Positions 8,360 through 16,914 of a stretch of 64,000 bases of DNA are shown here, in pieces (positions within the stretch are counted from its first letter, which is position 1; every line of letters starts with the position of its first letter). Under the pieces are notes generated by a model. The model did not search any database. It was not told the DNA's origin and worked only from the letters and a program-made list of their open reading frames with translations. Location of the stretch: contig NZ_PXYL01000004.1 in the NCBI RefSeq assembly GCF_003012705.1, positions 1 to 64,000 of the forward strand, given 5' to 3'. This DNA comes from Pseudaminobacter soli (ex Li et al. 2025) (GTDB lineage: Bacteria; Pseudomonadota; Alphaproteobacteria; Rhizobiales; Rhizobiaceae). The position numbers were made by a program, and so were the translations under genes.

Positions 8360-8744
8360 GGGAAATTGTCCGTCAAGAGCTCTAGGCCTGGCGACGATCG
8401 TGGGGAGGATCGACCTCTGCGCGATGATCGTGAGGGATGGCCCTCAATCGGACGTTGCGAGCGAACGCGTCGCAAACAAGAAAGTTCCCTGGAACGGGAC
8501 GTTCTTGAGTTCACTTCATGAAGGTGCCGCCCGTCCCGGACATCATGGCCGGCCGCATTCCTCCGGGGGATATGATTCTTTCAAACCAAAGCGGGCGATC
8601 ATCTGGGCCGAGCCTCTGCTCGGTTGGAGATGCTTCTCCATCGGGGAGATCAGCGCTTGGCGTAGCGCGCGGCGCTTTTCGCGGGACTTTTGCGCCGCCA
8701 ATTGCCTCATCATGGCATTTGTTCCGTTTTCGCCTTTTATGGGC
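8360..8744. other. Intergenic stretch without a recognisable gene
   Basis: About 385 bp between the Gly-rich gene and the tRNA-Pro promoter. The 5' part must hold the promoter of the Gly-rich gene on minus. I see no motif-bearing reading frame, repeat or RNA fold that I can name. Confidence 0.5.
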
Positions 8745-8773
8745 TTGCGTCCTAAGGCCTTGAACACTATAGC
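8745..8773 (+). promoter_or_regulatory. Sigma-70-type promoter of tRNA-Pro
   Basis: TTGCGT at 8745-8750, a 17-bp spacer, and TATAGC at 8768-8773. Transcription would begin about 5 bases before the mature tRNA-Pro 5' end. Confidence 0.6.
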
Positions 8774-8784
8774 CCCCATGGACT

Positions 8785-8861
8785 CGGAGTGTAGCGCAGC
8801 CTGGTAGCGCACCTGATTTGGGATCAGGGGGTCGCAGGTTCGAATCCTGCCACTCCGACCA
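8785..8861 (+). tRNA. tRNA-Pro (anticodon TGG)
   Basis: 77 nt cloverleaf. Acceptor stem CGGAGTG pairs with CACTCCG, discriminator A and encoded CCA. The anticodon arm CCTGA-TTTGGGA-TCAGG gives anticodon TGG. The T arm carries GGTTCGAATCC. The antisense reading of this tRNA is the source of a familiar false protein. Confidence 0.97.
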
Positions 8862-8884
8862 TCGAACGTACCGATGAGGAAAGC

Positions 8885-9190
8885 ATGTCCGCGCGCATCT
8901 TCAGCCCCGCCAAGACGGCAATGCAGTCGGGTAAGGCCAAGACCGGCCTCTGGGTGCTCGAATACGATCCCGCTTCGCCGCGCAAGATCGACCCGCTGAT
9001 GGGCTACACCAGCTCCCGCGACATGAAGAGCCAGATTCGCCTCAACTTCGAATCGAAGGAAGAAGCGATCGCCTATGCCGAGAAATACGGCATCGAGTAC
9101 CGCGTGCAGGAACCGAAGGAAGCCAAGCGGCGGCAGATTTCCTATTCGGATAATTTCAAGTATGACCGCAAGATGCCCTGGACGCACTGA
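8885..9190 (+). CDS. NADH dehydrogenase (complex I) accessory subunit, NDUFS4 / ETC complex I family
   Basis: 101-residue protein matching the 'ETC complex I subunit conserved region' family, the alphaproteobacterial counterpart of mitochondrial NDUFS4 (18-kDa AQDQ subunit), a peripheral-arm accessory subunit. Visible are ARIFSPAKTAMQSGKAKTG, W-x-LEYDP, the DPLMGYTSSRDMKSQIRL block and the C-terminal NFKYDRKMPWTH. Length is normal for bacterial members. It lies between tRNA-Pro and tRNA-Arg, away from any nuo operon, as is common in this order. ATG at 8885 with AGGAA before it. Confidence 0.9.
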   Translation: MSARIFSPAKTAMQSGKAKTGLWVLEYDPASPRKIDPLMGYTSSRDMKSQIRLNFESKEEAIAYAEKYGIEYRVQEPKEAKRRQISYSDNFKYDRKMPWTH

Positions 9191-9225
9191 GTCACACTCG
9201 ACGCGTCCCGGCTGCCAATGGTTGT

Positions 9226-9302
9226 GGTCCCGTAGCTCAGCTGGATAGAGCACCGGCCTTCTAAGCCGATGGTCGCAGGTTCGAATCCTGCCGGGATCGC
9301 CA
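9226..9302 (+). tRNA. tRNA-Arg (anticodon TCT)
   Basis: 77 nt. Acceptor GGTCCCG pairs with CGGGATC (one G-T wobble), discriminator G and encoded CCA. Anticodon loop CTTCTAA gives TCT, reading AGA/AGG. The T arm has GGTTCGAATCC. The outermost anticodon-stem position is a C-A mismatch. Confidence 0.96.
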
Positions 9303-9440
9303 ATAATTTCAATTACTTGCGCACTGTGCCGTCAGGATTTCGGCCTTCTGGGCGTTCGTGCCACCCTCGAAGTCGTCTGCCGGTTGCACAATTCAGCCCC
9401 TCAGGGGATCATCCGACGCTAGAGCAGTCGGAGGTGTGCC

Positions 9441-9953
9441 GTGAGCTTTGCATATGAGCCCGAGGCCTGGCGCGAGGTCTATATCATGCTCGGAGGGGCG
9501 GTGGCCGCACTGGCTGGCCTGCTGTTCGTCGCGCTATCGATCAAGATCGACGTAATCCGCCAGGTCCCGCGGTGGCGGACCAGAGCCTTCGGAAACATCT
9601 TCGCGTTTGTGGGACTGTTGATCGAATCCGCCTTGGTGATGATGCCACAGTCATCGGCATTGCTTGCGCTTGAGCTCATCGTGCTCAACGCATTCCTGCT
9701 TCTCTTCGTGCCGGTGCGTGCGATTGTGGATCTCTACCGCCAGCATGCCCCCATTCCCATGCCTCGCATGCTGGCCGGGATGGTGCTGTGGAGCCTCGGC
9801 GCCTTGGGTGGCCTCAGCCTGCTCATCGGTGCAGGCGGCGGCATGTACCTTGTGGCGGCCTCTTTCCTCGGCCTGATATGGCTTGGTGTGCTGAACGCAT
9901 GGTCGTTCATCACCGTGGATGATGTGCCGGTCCGCGAGCCCGGCAGTGTCTGA
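9441..9953 (+). CDS. Conserved four-helix membrane protein of unknown function
   Basis: 170 residues with four probable transmembrane helices (about residues 15-35, 50-72, 75-95 and a C-terminal pair around 108-155) and short polar loops. A GTG start at 9441 is preceded by CGGAGGTG. I recognise no catalytic or binding motif. It lies alone between tRNA-Arg and the convergent hdaA gene, whose stop is 8 bp beyond. Probably an integral inner-membrane protein; function not assignable from sequence. Confidence 0.72.
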   Translation: MSFAYEPEAWREVYIMLGGAVAALAGLLFVALSIKIDVIRQVPRWRTRAFGNIFAFVGLLIESALVMMPQSSALLALELIVLNAFLLLFVPVRAIVDLYRQHAPIPMPRMLAGMVLWSLGALGGLSLLIGAGGGMYLVAASFLGLIWLGVLNAWSFITVDDVPVREPGSV

Positions 9954-9961
9954 TCAGGACC

Positions 9962-10663
9962 TTAAAGATCGAACTCGGCCTGTCCCTCGTCGAGGGCGTT
10001 CAGCACCTCGGCGGCCAGCGCGCGGGTGATGCGCGTCTTCTGCTCCAGGGCTGCCCTGTCCAGCCGGTCGACCACGCCGATCGCCGTCGACAGCGAGCGT
10101 TCAATGCGCCGGACCAGATATTGCACCACGGCCGGATCCACCTCGATCTGGCGGTCGGCGAACAGCTTGGTGATCACGCCTGCCAGCAGCAGGTCGTCGG
10201 GCTCATCGATCTCGATCGTTGCCGCGGCCTTCAGGCGCGAGGCGAGGTCCGGCAAGGTCACGCCCCAGGCGCTGGGGAAACGGCGGGCGGTGAGCAGCAG
10301 CGTCGAGCCAGCGCCGCGAACCTGGTTGATCAGATGAAACAGCCCGTTCTGGTCGAGAACGCCGGCATCGGCGTCGTCGATCAGCACCGGCTGCGCGGTG
10401 TCGCGCGCGCCCAAATGCGCCTCTATGTCGGAGGCGGTCAGCGGCAGCGCGCTGGACATGTCGCGCCAGATGGTTGCCAGATGCGACTTGCCGGAGCCGG
10501 CAGGCCCGGCGAGCACGACCACGGGCGCCGGCCAGTCGGGCCAGCGGTCGACCAGAGCCACGGCCTGCTCGTTGGCGCGTGACTCCACTAGATCGTCGCG
10601 GGAATAGCCAGGCGTATGGCCGAGATCGAGCGGCAGCTGGCGCGGTGTTTCCGTTTCGGCCAT
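9962..10663 (-). CDS. hdaA: HdaA-type DnaA regulatory ATPase
   Basis: 233 residues, a DnaA-like AAA+ domain without the DNA-binding domain IV. The start MAETETPRQLPLDLGH contains the clamp-binding QLPLDLG motif that tethers Hda to the beta sliding clamp. A Walker A loop GPAGSGKSHL follows near residue 54, then a Walker B-like segment LIDDADA. Hda with the clamp stimulates DnaA-ATP hydrolysis and prevents re-initiation. The gene follows the AI-2E permease by 12 bp on the same strand, an arrangement common in Hyphomicrobiales. Confidence 0.92.
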   Translation of the reverse strand: MAETETPRQLPLDLGHTPGYSRDDLVESRANEQAVALVDRWPDWPAPVVVLAGPAGSGKSHLATIWRDMSSALPLTASDIEAHLGARDTAQPVLIDDADAGVLDQNGLFHLINQVRGAGSTLLLTARRFPSAWGVTLPDLASRLKAAATIEIDEPDDLLLAGVITKLFADRQIEVDPAVVQYLVRRIERSLSTAIGVVDRLDRAALEQKTRITRALAAEVLNALDEGQAEFDL

Positions 10664-10675
10664 GAGTCTACAAAT

Positions 10676-11845
10676 TCAATTGCTTGCGTTCTTGCCGCCC
10701 CTGGATTGCGTCGGCGTGGCCTCGGAGGCCTCGCTATGCCCCTTGTAGAGCGGCGATTCCAGATAGCGCGAAATTGCGAAGCGCACCAGCACCGCGACAG
10801 CCGCGGCCGCCGGCACGGCGATGAGCAGGCCGACGAAGCCGAAAAGCGCACCGAAGGCAAACAGCGCAAACATCAGCCACACCGGGTGCAGCCCCACGCT
10901 CTTGCCGACAAGGCGCGGCTGCAAAATGTTGCCCTCGATGAACTGGCCGGTGAAGAACACGCAGGCCACGGCCACCACCATGATCCAGTCCGGCCAGAAC
11001 TGGACGAAGGCAAGGCCCACCGAAAGCACCAGCCCGACCAGCGAGCCGACATAGGGAATAAAACTGATCAGGCCGGCGAACAGGCCGATCAGCACGCCGA
11101 ACTTCAGGCCGGTCAGCGTCAGGCCAGCAGCGTAGATCAAGCCAAGGATGAGGCAGAGCGTGCCCTGCCCGCGAACGAAACCGGCCGTGGCGACATTGAT
11201 TTCGGAGGCGAGCTGGCGAACCGTGTCGACGTAATCGCGCGGCACCCAGCTGTCGATGGTGGCGATCATGCGGTCCCAGTCGAGCAGCATGTAGAAGGCC
11301 ACCACCGGCGTCACCACGAACAGGCTGGCTATGGAGAACAGCGCCATGCCCGAACTCCAGATCGACTGGAAAACCGTCGTCAGGAATCCGAATCCGGTGG
11401 TCAGCAGAGAATTCAGCCCTTCGCGCAGGCTGTTGGCATCTACGCCGAAGCGCTGCTCGATCCATTTGGGATCGTAGCTGGTGATCAGCCCCTGCAGCCG
11501 GGTCAAATATTCGGGCAGCTTGGCGATGAAATCGGTGAGCTGCGAGGCCAGGATGGGAATCAGGATGACGAGGCCCAGCACCAGCACGATCAGGAAGGCG
11601 ACCAGGATCAGGATCGTCGCCATGATGCGCGACAGGCCGAGCCTTTGCAGGCGGTCGGCCACCGGGTCGAGGAAATAGGCAAGCACCATGCCGGCCACGA
11701 AGGGCAGCAGGATGCTGCTGAACAGGTAGATGAACAGCGCCAGCCCCACCGCCGCAATGATCCAGAAACGGATCTGCCTGCGGAAAGCGGCCGCCATCTC
11801 TTCCTGTTGCGTCACTTCAATTGTTTGGAGTTTCGCTTTCGCCAT
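10676..11845 (-). CDS. AI-2E family transporter (PerM/TqsA-like permease)
   Basis: 389-residue inner-membrane protein with about eight helices. A basic N-terminus is followed by two helices, a long central region with LTRLQGLI and WIEQRFGVD, and the conserved C-terminal helical block LKFGVLIGLFAGLISFIPYVG, diagnostic of the AI-2E/UPF0118 family. Members export AI-2 or act in Na+/H+ antiport; the substrate here cannot be deduced. The start overlaps the end of the phosphatidyltransferase gene by 29 bp, indicating translational coupling, and hdaA follows. Confidence 0.88.
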   Translation of the reverse strand: MAKAKLQTIEVTQQEEMAAAFRRQIRFWIIAAVGLALFIYLFSSILLPFVAGMVLAYFLDPVADRLQRLGLSRIMATILILVAFLIVLVLGLVILIPILASQLTDFIAKLPEYLTRLQGLITSYDPKWIEQRFGVDANSLREGLNSLLTTGFGFLTTVFQSIWSSGMALFSIASLFVVTPVVAFYMLLDWDRMIATIDSWVPRDYVDTVRQLASEINVATAGFVRGQGTLCLILGLIYAAGLTLTGLKFGVLIGLFAGLISFIPYVGSLVGLVLSVGLAFVQFWPDWIMVVAVACVFFTGQFIEGNILQPRLVGKSVGLHPVWLMFALFAFGALFGFVGLLIAVPAAAAVAVLVRFAISRYLESPLYKGHSEASEATPTQSRGGKNASN

Positions 11846-12374
11846 AGCCGTTCATGTGCCTAAGCCAGTCAACGAGATAGGCTGCGGCCGAAGTGACGGT
11901 CAAGAGCCCGGACAGCAATATCAACCCCATGCGGACAAGACCGTATTGGGTCTGGAAGGCAAGTTCGGCCAGCACGAAGGCGGCCAGCACGATCTGAACG
12001 GCGGTATTGGCCTTGGAAACGAACAGCGGCTTCATCGCCACGGGGTTACCGATGACCGTGGACAACACAACCGCACAGATGATCAGCGCATCGCGCGACA
12101 CCGCCGCGATCACCAGCCACAGCGGCAATTCGCCCATGATGCCGAGCACGACGAAAACGCTGACGAGCAGCAGCTTGTCGGCCATCGGATCGAGATAGGA
12201 GCCAAGAACCGAGCGCTGATTGAAATGCCGCGCCACGAAGCCGTCGACCGCATCCGAAACGCCGGCGATCAGGAAGCCGGCAAAGGCCCAGTCGGTGCGG
12301 CCGACAAGCAGGGCATAGATCACGCCCGGCACCAGCAGGAACCGCAGAATCGTGATCATGTTGGCGATCGTCAC
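11817..12374 (-). CDS. CDP-alcohol phosphatidyltransferase family protein
   Basis: 185-residue membrane enzyme with the complete CDP-alcohol phosphotransferase motif D-x2-D-G-x2-A-R-x8-G-x3-D-x3-D, read as DAVDGFVAR ... GSYLDPMAD near residues 40-66. About five helices. It resembles PgsA, but a second, more canonical pgsA lies at 27.0-27.6 kb, so this copy may use another alcohol acceptor (cardiolipin-synthase-like or other). GTG start at 12374; a GGGAG site lies about 12 bp upstream. A three-codon frame ATG ACG TCG TGA ends on the same GTGA. First gene of a unit with the AI-2E permease and hdaA; divergent from purMN. Confidence 0.85.
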   Translation of the reverse strand: MTIANMITILRFLLVPGVIYALLVGRTDWAFAGFLIAGVSDAVDGFVARHFNQRSVLGSYLDPMADKLLLVSVFVVLGIMGELPLWLVIAAVSRDALIICAVVLSTVIGNPVAMKPLFVSKANTAVQIVLAAFVLAELAFQTQYGLVRMGLILLSGLLTVTSAAAYLVDWLRHMNGYGESETPNN

Positions 12375-12600
12375 GACGTCATTGTCTCCCTCTCGTTGCT
12401 CGATACATGGTCGAGACTACCGCCGGCTGCAAGATGCCAGCGCGCGCGTTTGCGCTCTCCACCAATTTCGGCCGCAAAATAGTGGCTGTCTTGCCGCTCT
12501 TCTTGCGGCCCCGGGCGTATCATGCGAAGAGCCGGGCTATATCTTACAATGCAGTCGCGCGGGCCGCGCGCCTGAACGGCAACGACCAAAAGGAATGGCC
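12375..12600. promoter_or_regulatory. Divergent intergenic region, phosphatidyltransferase / purM
   Basis: 226 bp that must hold promoters for both directions. No PurR-like palindrome or riboswitch could be recognised. The purM ribosome site AAAGGA lies at about 12588-12593. Confidence 0.35.
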
Positions 12601-13665
12601 ATGAGCGAGCAGAAGAACGGGCTCACCTATGCGCAGGCGGGCGTCGACATCGACGCCGGAAACCTGATGGTCGAGAAGATAAAGCCGCTGGTGCGCTCCA
12701 CCCGTCGCCCCGGCGCCGACGGCGAGATCGGCGGCTTCGGCGGCCTGTTCGACCTCAAGGCGGCCGGCTTCACCGACCCGGTGTTGGTGGCGGCCAATGA
12801 CGGCGTGGGCACCAAGCTCAAGATCGCCATCGAGGCCGGAAAGCACGACACGATCGGCGTCGACCTCGTCGCCATGTGCGTCAACGACCTCGTGGTGCAG
12901 GGCGCCGAGCCGCTTTTCTTCCTCGACTATTTCGCCACCGGCAAGCTCGACCCGGACCAGGGCGCGGCAATCGTCAGCGGCATCGCCGAAGGCTGCCGCC
13001 AGGCCGGCTGCGCGCTGATCGGCGGCGAGACGGCTGAAATGCCGGGCATGTACCAGGAAAAGGACTACGACCTTGCCGGCTTTGCCGTTGGCGCGGCCGA
13101 ACGCGGCCAGTTGCTCCCCACCGACGACATCGTCGAGGGCGACGTTCTGCTCGGCCTCTCCTCTTCCGGCGTTCATTCCAACGGATTCTCGCTGGTGCGC
13201 CGCATCGTGGCGGCGAGCGGGCTCGGCTGGAACGACCCCGCCCCCTTCGCCGATGACCAGACGCTGGCCGAAGCGCTGCTCGAGCCGACGCGCATCTATG
13301 TGAAGTCGGTGCTGCGCGCCATCCGCAACACGCACGGCATCAAGGCGCTGGCGCACATCACCGGCGGCGGCTTCCCCGACAACATCCCGCGCGTGCTGCC
13401 GGCCGATTTCTCGGCCGAGCTCGACCTCGACGCCATCGACGTGCCCCCGGTCTTCTCGTGGCTCGCCAAGACGGGCGGCGTTGAAGCCAACGAGATGATG
13501 CGCACCTTCAACTGCGGCATCGGCATGATCATGGTGGTCGCCTCCGGCCAGGCCGCACAGGTGGCTGCGGTGCTGCAGGAAGCCGGCGAGACGGTGGAGC
13601 CGATCGGCCGCATCGTGCCGCGCCGCGACGCCGGCGTCATCTATCGCGGAACCATCGCGCTATGA
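12601..13665 (+). CDS. purM: Phosphoribosylformylglycinamidine cyclo-ligase (AIR synthetase)
   Basis: 354 residues. PurM closes the imidazole ring of FGAM to AIR, step 5 of de novo purine synthesis. Seen are [14 protein letters not shown] at the N-terminus, GGFGGLFDL, the ATP/substrate segment [22 protein letters not shown] near residue 140, [13 protein letters not shown], and [13 protein letters not shown]. Of two nearby ATGs (12595 and 12601) the second has the better spacing to AAAGGA. The stop overlaps the purN start by 4 bp (ATGA), so the two are coupled. Confidence 0.97.
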   Translation: MSEQKNGLTYAQAGVDIDAGNLMVEKIKPLVRSTRRPGADGEIGGFGGLFDLKAAGFTDPVLVAANDGVGTKLKIAIEAGKHDTIGVDLVAMCVNDLVVQGAEPLFFLDYFATGKLDPDQGAAIVSGIAEGCRQAGCALIGGETAEMPGMYQEKDYDLAGFAVGAAERGQLLPTDDIVEGDVLLGLSSSGVHSNGFSLVRRIVAASGLGWNDPAPFADDQTLAEALLEPTRIYVKSVLRAIRNTHGIKALAHITGGGFPDNIPRVLPADFSAELDLDAIDVPPVFSWLAKTGGVEANEMMRTFNCGIGMIMVVASGQAAQVAAVLQEAGETVEPIGRIVPRRDAGVIYRGTIAL

Positions 13666-14369
13666 CCCAGGCCCGCAAGCGCACAGTTGTCCTCATTTCC
13701 GGCCGCGGCTCCAACATGGCCGCGCTGATCGATGCTGCCGACGACAGCGCCTTTCCGGCCGAAATCGTCGGCGTGATCTCCGACAAGGCTGGTGCGGGCG
13801 GACTTGGCGTTGCGGCAAGCAAGGGCATCGCCACGCGCGTCGTCTCGCGCGGCGATTTTCCGAGCAAGGAAGCGCATGACGTGGCGATCGATGCAGCGCT
13901 CGTCGAGCTCGGCGCCGAGATCGTCTGCCTTGCGGGCTATATGCGCCTGCTGACCACCGGTTTTGTCGAAAAATGGCAGGGCCGGATGATCAACATCCAC
14001 CCCGCCCTCCTGCCTCTGCTCAAGGGGCTGGACACCCATCAGCGCGCGCTGGACGCCGGGTTTCGCATCCATGGCTGCACAGTGCATTTCGTAACCGCCG
14101 CGATGGATGATGGCCCGATCATTGCGCAATCTGCCGTGCCCGTGCTGATCGGCGACGACGAGCGGACCCTGTCGGCCCGCGTCCTGGGCGCCGAGCACGC
14201 TCTCTACCCAATGGCCCTGCGCCTGGTGGCCGAAGGCAAGGTCCGGATGGAAGGCGGCAGGACCGTTTTCAGCGACTTCGAATCGCCGAACCACAACGGC
14301 CTCGTCACCTCCCCCGGCCCGTCGAGCGAACCGGTCGATCTCGAGGCGCTGGCCCGCTTCACGCCTTAA
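13662..14369 (+). CDS. purN: Phosphoribosylglycinamide formyltransferase (GAR transformylase)
   Basis: 235 residues. PurN transfers a formyl group from 10-formyl-THF to GAR. Visible are the phosphate-binding [13 protein letters not shown] near residue 12, CLAGYMRLL around 90, the catalytic block [16 protein letters not shown] with Asn/His at 107-109, and [13 protein letters not shown] carrying the catalytic Asp. About 20 residues longer than E. coli PurN at the C-terminus, which is usual in rhizobia. Overlaps purM by ATGA. Confidence 0.96.
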   Translation: MTQARKRTVVLISGRGSNMAALIDAADDSAFPAEIVGVISDKAGAGGLGVAASKGIATRVVSRGDFPSKEAHDVAIDAALVELGAEIVCLAGYMRLLTTGFVEKWQGRMINIHPALLPLLKGLDTHQRALDAGFRIHGCTVHFVTAAMDDGPIIAQSAVPVLIGDDERTLSARVLGAEHALYPMALRLVAEGKVRMEGGRTVFSDFESPNHNGLVTSPGPSSEPVDLEALARFTP

Positions 14370-14414
14370 GGCCCCTGCCCTAAGTAACCGGAGGTTGCGA
14401 GCCCGGAGAGTTGC

Positions 14415-14933
14415 ATGAAGAAGGAACTGCTTCTCCTGCGTCATGCCAAGTCGAGTTGGGACAATCCCCAGCTCCAGGATTTCGACCGGCCGCTGGCGCC
14501 GCGCGGCCGCCAAGCTGCGCCCCTGATCGGAAAAGCCATCGAGGCGCGGGGCTGGCACCCGCTGATGGCGCTGGTTTCATCTTCGGCGCGGACGCGCGAG
14601 ACATGGCAGCTGGTTTCGGCCGGCCTCAAGCACGCCCCCAGCCCGACTTTCCGCGACTCGCTCTACGAGGCCTCGGCGGAGCAATTGCTGGCGGAGGTGC
14701 ATCGAACGCCCGAAATCGTCACCACGCTCCTCGTGCTCGGTCACAATCCGGGGCTGGAGGATTTTTGCTCGCGGCTGGCAGGCAATGGCTCCGATGAAGA
14801 CGCGATGAAGCAGTTGCGGAAAAAGTTCCCGACCGCCGGCCTTGCCCGGCTGGAGTTCACCGGCCGCTGGGACGAGTTGCAGTTCGGCGGCGCACAGCTG
14901 CTCGAATGCCTGCGGCCGAAGGATCTGGCCTGA
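14415..14933 (+). CDS. SixA-type histidine phosphatase family protein
   Basis: 172 residues of the histidine phosphatase superfamily, SixA branch. The phosphohistidine motif RHAKSSWD is at residues 9-16, PLAPRGRQAAP follows, S-S-A-R-T-R-ETW is at about 56-63, and LVLGHNPGLED carries the second catalytic His near residue 109. SixA removes phosphate from HPt domains or nitrogen-PTS proteins in E. coli; the target here is not known. ATG at 14415 preceded by GGAGAG. It follows purN by 45 bp in the same direction and may share its transcript. Confidence 0.87.
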   Translation: MKKELLLLRHAKSSWDNPQLQDFDRPLAPRGRQAAPLIGKAIEARGWHPLMALVSSSARTRETWQLVSAGLKHAPSPTFRDSLYEASAEQLLAEVHRTPEIVTTLLVLGHNPGLEDFCSRLAGNGSDEDAMKQLRKKFPTAGLARLEFTGRWDELQFGGAQLLECLRPKDLA

Positions 14934-14953
14934 CCGCCTCGCAAGACAGACCG

Positions 14954-15853
14954 TCAGTGGATGGTCACCGTCTCGCCTGACTGGCAACTTTCGCGTTCCA
15001 TCTGAAGCGTGGTGTGATGCAGCTCGAATTTTTCCTGCAAAGTCACCTCAATGGCGACCCGCACCACATCCGGATCCGCTCCATTTGCCAGCACCGCATG
15101 CGCGGTGAGCGAGGGCTTGCCTTGCGTGATGGCCCAAAGGTGCAGGTCATGGACAGAAGCAACGCCCGGTACGCCGATGATGGCAGTCTCGACATCGGAC
15201 AACACCATGCCCGGCGGAACTCCCTCGAGCAGGATGTGGAGAGACTCCTTGAGCAGCCTCCAGGTGCGCGGGAAAATGATGAAGCCGATGCCCACCGCAA
15301 CCAGCGAGTCGACCCACAGCCAGCCGGTCAGCCAGATGACGGCCGCGCCGAGGATGACGCCCAGCGACCCGAGCATGTCGGCCCAGACCTCCAGATAGGC
15401 GCCCTTCACGTTGAGGCTTTCGTCCTTGTGGCTCGTCAGCAGCCGCATCGAGACCAGGTTGACCACCAGCCCGACCACCGCGATGACCAGCATGCCCAGC
15501 GAGGCGATCTGCTCCGGCTCGAACAGCCGCACATAAGCCTCGTAGAGAATGTAGAAGGCGACGCCCAGCAGGAGCAGCGCGTTGAAGGCTGCGGCCAATA
15601 TCTCGAAGCGAGCATAGCCGTAAGTGCGCAAGAGATCGGCCGGACGACGGCCAAGATGGATCGCCAGAAGCGCGATCGCCAGCGCCATCGTGTCGGTCAG
15701 CATATGCATGGCGTCGGAAATCAGCGCCAGACTGCCGGTGACGAAGCCGCCGATCAGCTCGACCAGGAAATAGAAGCCGGTCAGGCCAAGCGCCATCCAC
15801 AGGCGCGACGCCGGCGTGCTCCTGATGTCGCCGTGCTGATGGTCGCCGCTCAT
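14954..15853 (-). CDS. Cation diffusion facilitator (CzcD/ZitB-like metal exporter)
   Basis: 299 residues with six transmembrane helices and a C-terminal cytoplasmic domain. A His-containing N-terminus (SGDHQHGD) precedes helix 1. Helix 2 has the metal-site motif SDAMHMLTD (HxxxD), and helix 5 reads EVWADMLGS, with Glu/Asp at the paired site. The C-terminal ZT-dimer region includes VPGVASVHDLHLW. Family members exchange Zn2+, Co2+, Cd2+ or Ni2+ for protons; the ion is not determinable here. A sharp 19-bp palindrome 25 bp upstream of the start suggests metal-responsive control. Confidence 0.92.
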   Translation of the reverse strand: MSGDHQHGDIRSTPASRLWMALGLTGFYFLVELIGGFVTGSLALISDAMHMLTDTMALAIALLAIHLGRRPADLLRTYGYARFEILAAAFNALLLLGVAFYILYEAYVRLFEPEQIASLGMLVIAVVGLVVNLVSMRLLTSHKDESLNVKGAYLEVWADMLGSLGVILGAAVIWLTGWLWVDSLVAVGIGFIIFPRTWRLLKESLHILLEGVPPGMVLSDVETAIIGVPGVASVHDLHLWAITQGKPSLTAHAVLANGADPDVVRVAIEVTLQEKFELHHTTLQMERESCQSGETVTIH

Positions 15854-15877
15854 CCAAGTCTCCGGTCCGGATTCTCA

Positions 15878-15896
15878 ATATAGGCTAGACCTATAT
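15878..15896. promoter_or_regulatory. Palindromic operator upstream of the metal exporter
   Basis: Perfect 7-bp inverted repeat ATATAGG-CTAGA-CCTATAT. It overlaps the stop codon of the upstream lysR gene and lies 25 bp before the exporter start. Its position and symmetry suit a dimeric metal sensor. No sensor gene is adjacent, so the protein is unknown. Confidence 0.5.
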
Positions 15897-16817
15897 GGAC
15901 GGCGGTTCAAAGCCCTCGCCTGTGACTTTGCCGTTTGGCTCCTTCTGCAGCAGAAAATCGATGACCGCCCGTACCGCGGGAAGCTGTCCGCGCTTGTGCG
16001 GCGTCAGGATCGTCGTCGTCACGTGGCCGGCGGTCCATGCCGGCAGCACCCGCACCAGCCTTCCCTGGCGCACCCACTCAGTCGATATCAGCTCCGGCAG
16101 GCAGACGATGCCGAGGCCGGCCTCGGCCGCCATCAGGAGCGGCACGGATTCATCGGCATGGAGCCGGGGCTGGGGCGCGACCTCGACCGCCCGGCCATGC
16201 GCGTCGTGCAATCGCCAGGCTTTCATTGCGATGTTGCTCATCAGTCCGTCGTGGTCGGCCAGCGCCTCGGGAGTTGCCGGTTCCCCGCGCTCGGCAAGAT
16301 AGGATGGCGCCGCCGCTAGCGTAATCGGCTCCTCGCTCATCCGCCGCTGCACCAGATCGGAATCCGGCAGCGGCGCAAAATGGCTGCGGAGCGCGATGTC
16401 GAAGCCGTCCTGCACCAGGTCGACGAAACGGTCGGTAACATGCAGCTGAATCCGCAGCTTCGGATACCGGCGCGCCAGCACCGGCAGCCGGTGCCCCAGC
16501 CGGAACCTTGCATCCGGCACCGACGCTGTGATCCGCACGATGCCGCTCGGCTCCGCAAGTCGCCGCTGCACGACCGTCTCGACCGCCTCCGCCTCGATGA
16601 TCGCCGCCCGCGCGTGGTCATATACGTCGCGACCGACATCGGTGAGCGTGAAGTTGCGCGAGTTGCGGTGGATCAGTTGCGCGCCAAGCGACGCCTCAAG
16701 TGCCGCGACCCGCTTGCTGACGGTGGATTTCGGGCAGCCGAGACGCCGGGCGGCGGCGGCGAAGCCACCATGATCGACCGCCTGGGCGAAGAAATGGAGG
16801 TCATTTAGATTCAGCAT
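15891..16817 (-). CDS. LysR-family transcriptional regulator
   Basis: 308 residues. The N-terminal winged helix-turn-helix reads LNLNDLHFFAQAVDHGGF, AARRLGCPKSTVSKRV, LEASLGAQLIHRNSR; the effector-binding domain spans about residues 90-295 with SVPDARFRLGHRLP and ESVPLLMAAEAGLGIVCLP. It diverges from the GST gene at 16915, with paired GTCTAC/GTCCAC half-sites between them, so it very likely controls that GST and itself. Close relatives sit next to GST or reductase genes and answer to electrophiles or aromatics; the inducer here is unknown. Confidence 0.93.
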   Translation of the reverse strand: MLNLNDLHFFAQAVDHGGFAAAARRLGCPKSTVSKRVAALEASLGAQLIHRNSRNFTLTDVGRDVYDHARAAIIEAEAVETVVQRRLAEPSGIVRITASVPDARFRLGHRLPVLARRYPKLRIQLHVTDRFVDLVQDGFDIALRSHFAPLPDSDLVQRRMSEEPITLAAAPSYLAERGEPATPEALADHDGLMSNIAMKAWRLHDAHGRAVEVAPQPRLHADESVPLLMAAEAGLGIVCLPELISTEWVRQGRLVRVLPAWTAGHVTTTILTPHKRGQLPAVRAVIDFLLQKEPNGKVTGEGFEPPSI

Positions 16818-16821
16818 GAAA

Positions 16822-16877
16822 GTCTACACATGTGGACATTTGGTTTCAAAGTGCCTGTCTACAGGACGAAAGTCCAC
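16822..16877. promoter_or_regulatory. Divergent LysR/GST operator region with repeated half-sites
   Basis: A near-perfect palindrome GTCTACACATGTGGAC lies at 16822-16837, 5 bp from the lysR start. A second pair, GTCTAC at 16857-16862 and GTCCAC at 16872-16877, lies closer to the GST gene. LysR proteins bind such paired sites (recognition plus activation site) between divergent genes. Confidence 0.62.
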
Positions 16878-16914
16878 GCTTGTATACCCGTCGCATCAAC
16901 GATGGAGAACCAAC

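Noticed and set aside
8543-9253. Minus-strand 236-codon frame containing IRTCDPLIPNQVRYQA
   Set aside because: This is the antisense reading of the tRNA-Pro gene, a well-known false protein; the rest lacks any motif.
8785-9302. Integrated element at tRNA-Pro or tRNA-Arg
   Set aside because: No integrase, no repeated tRNA 3' end and ordinary core genes on both sides.
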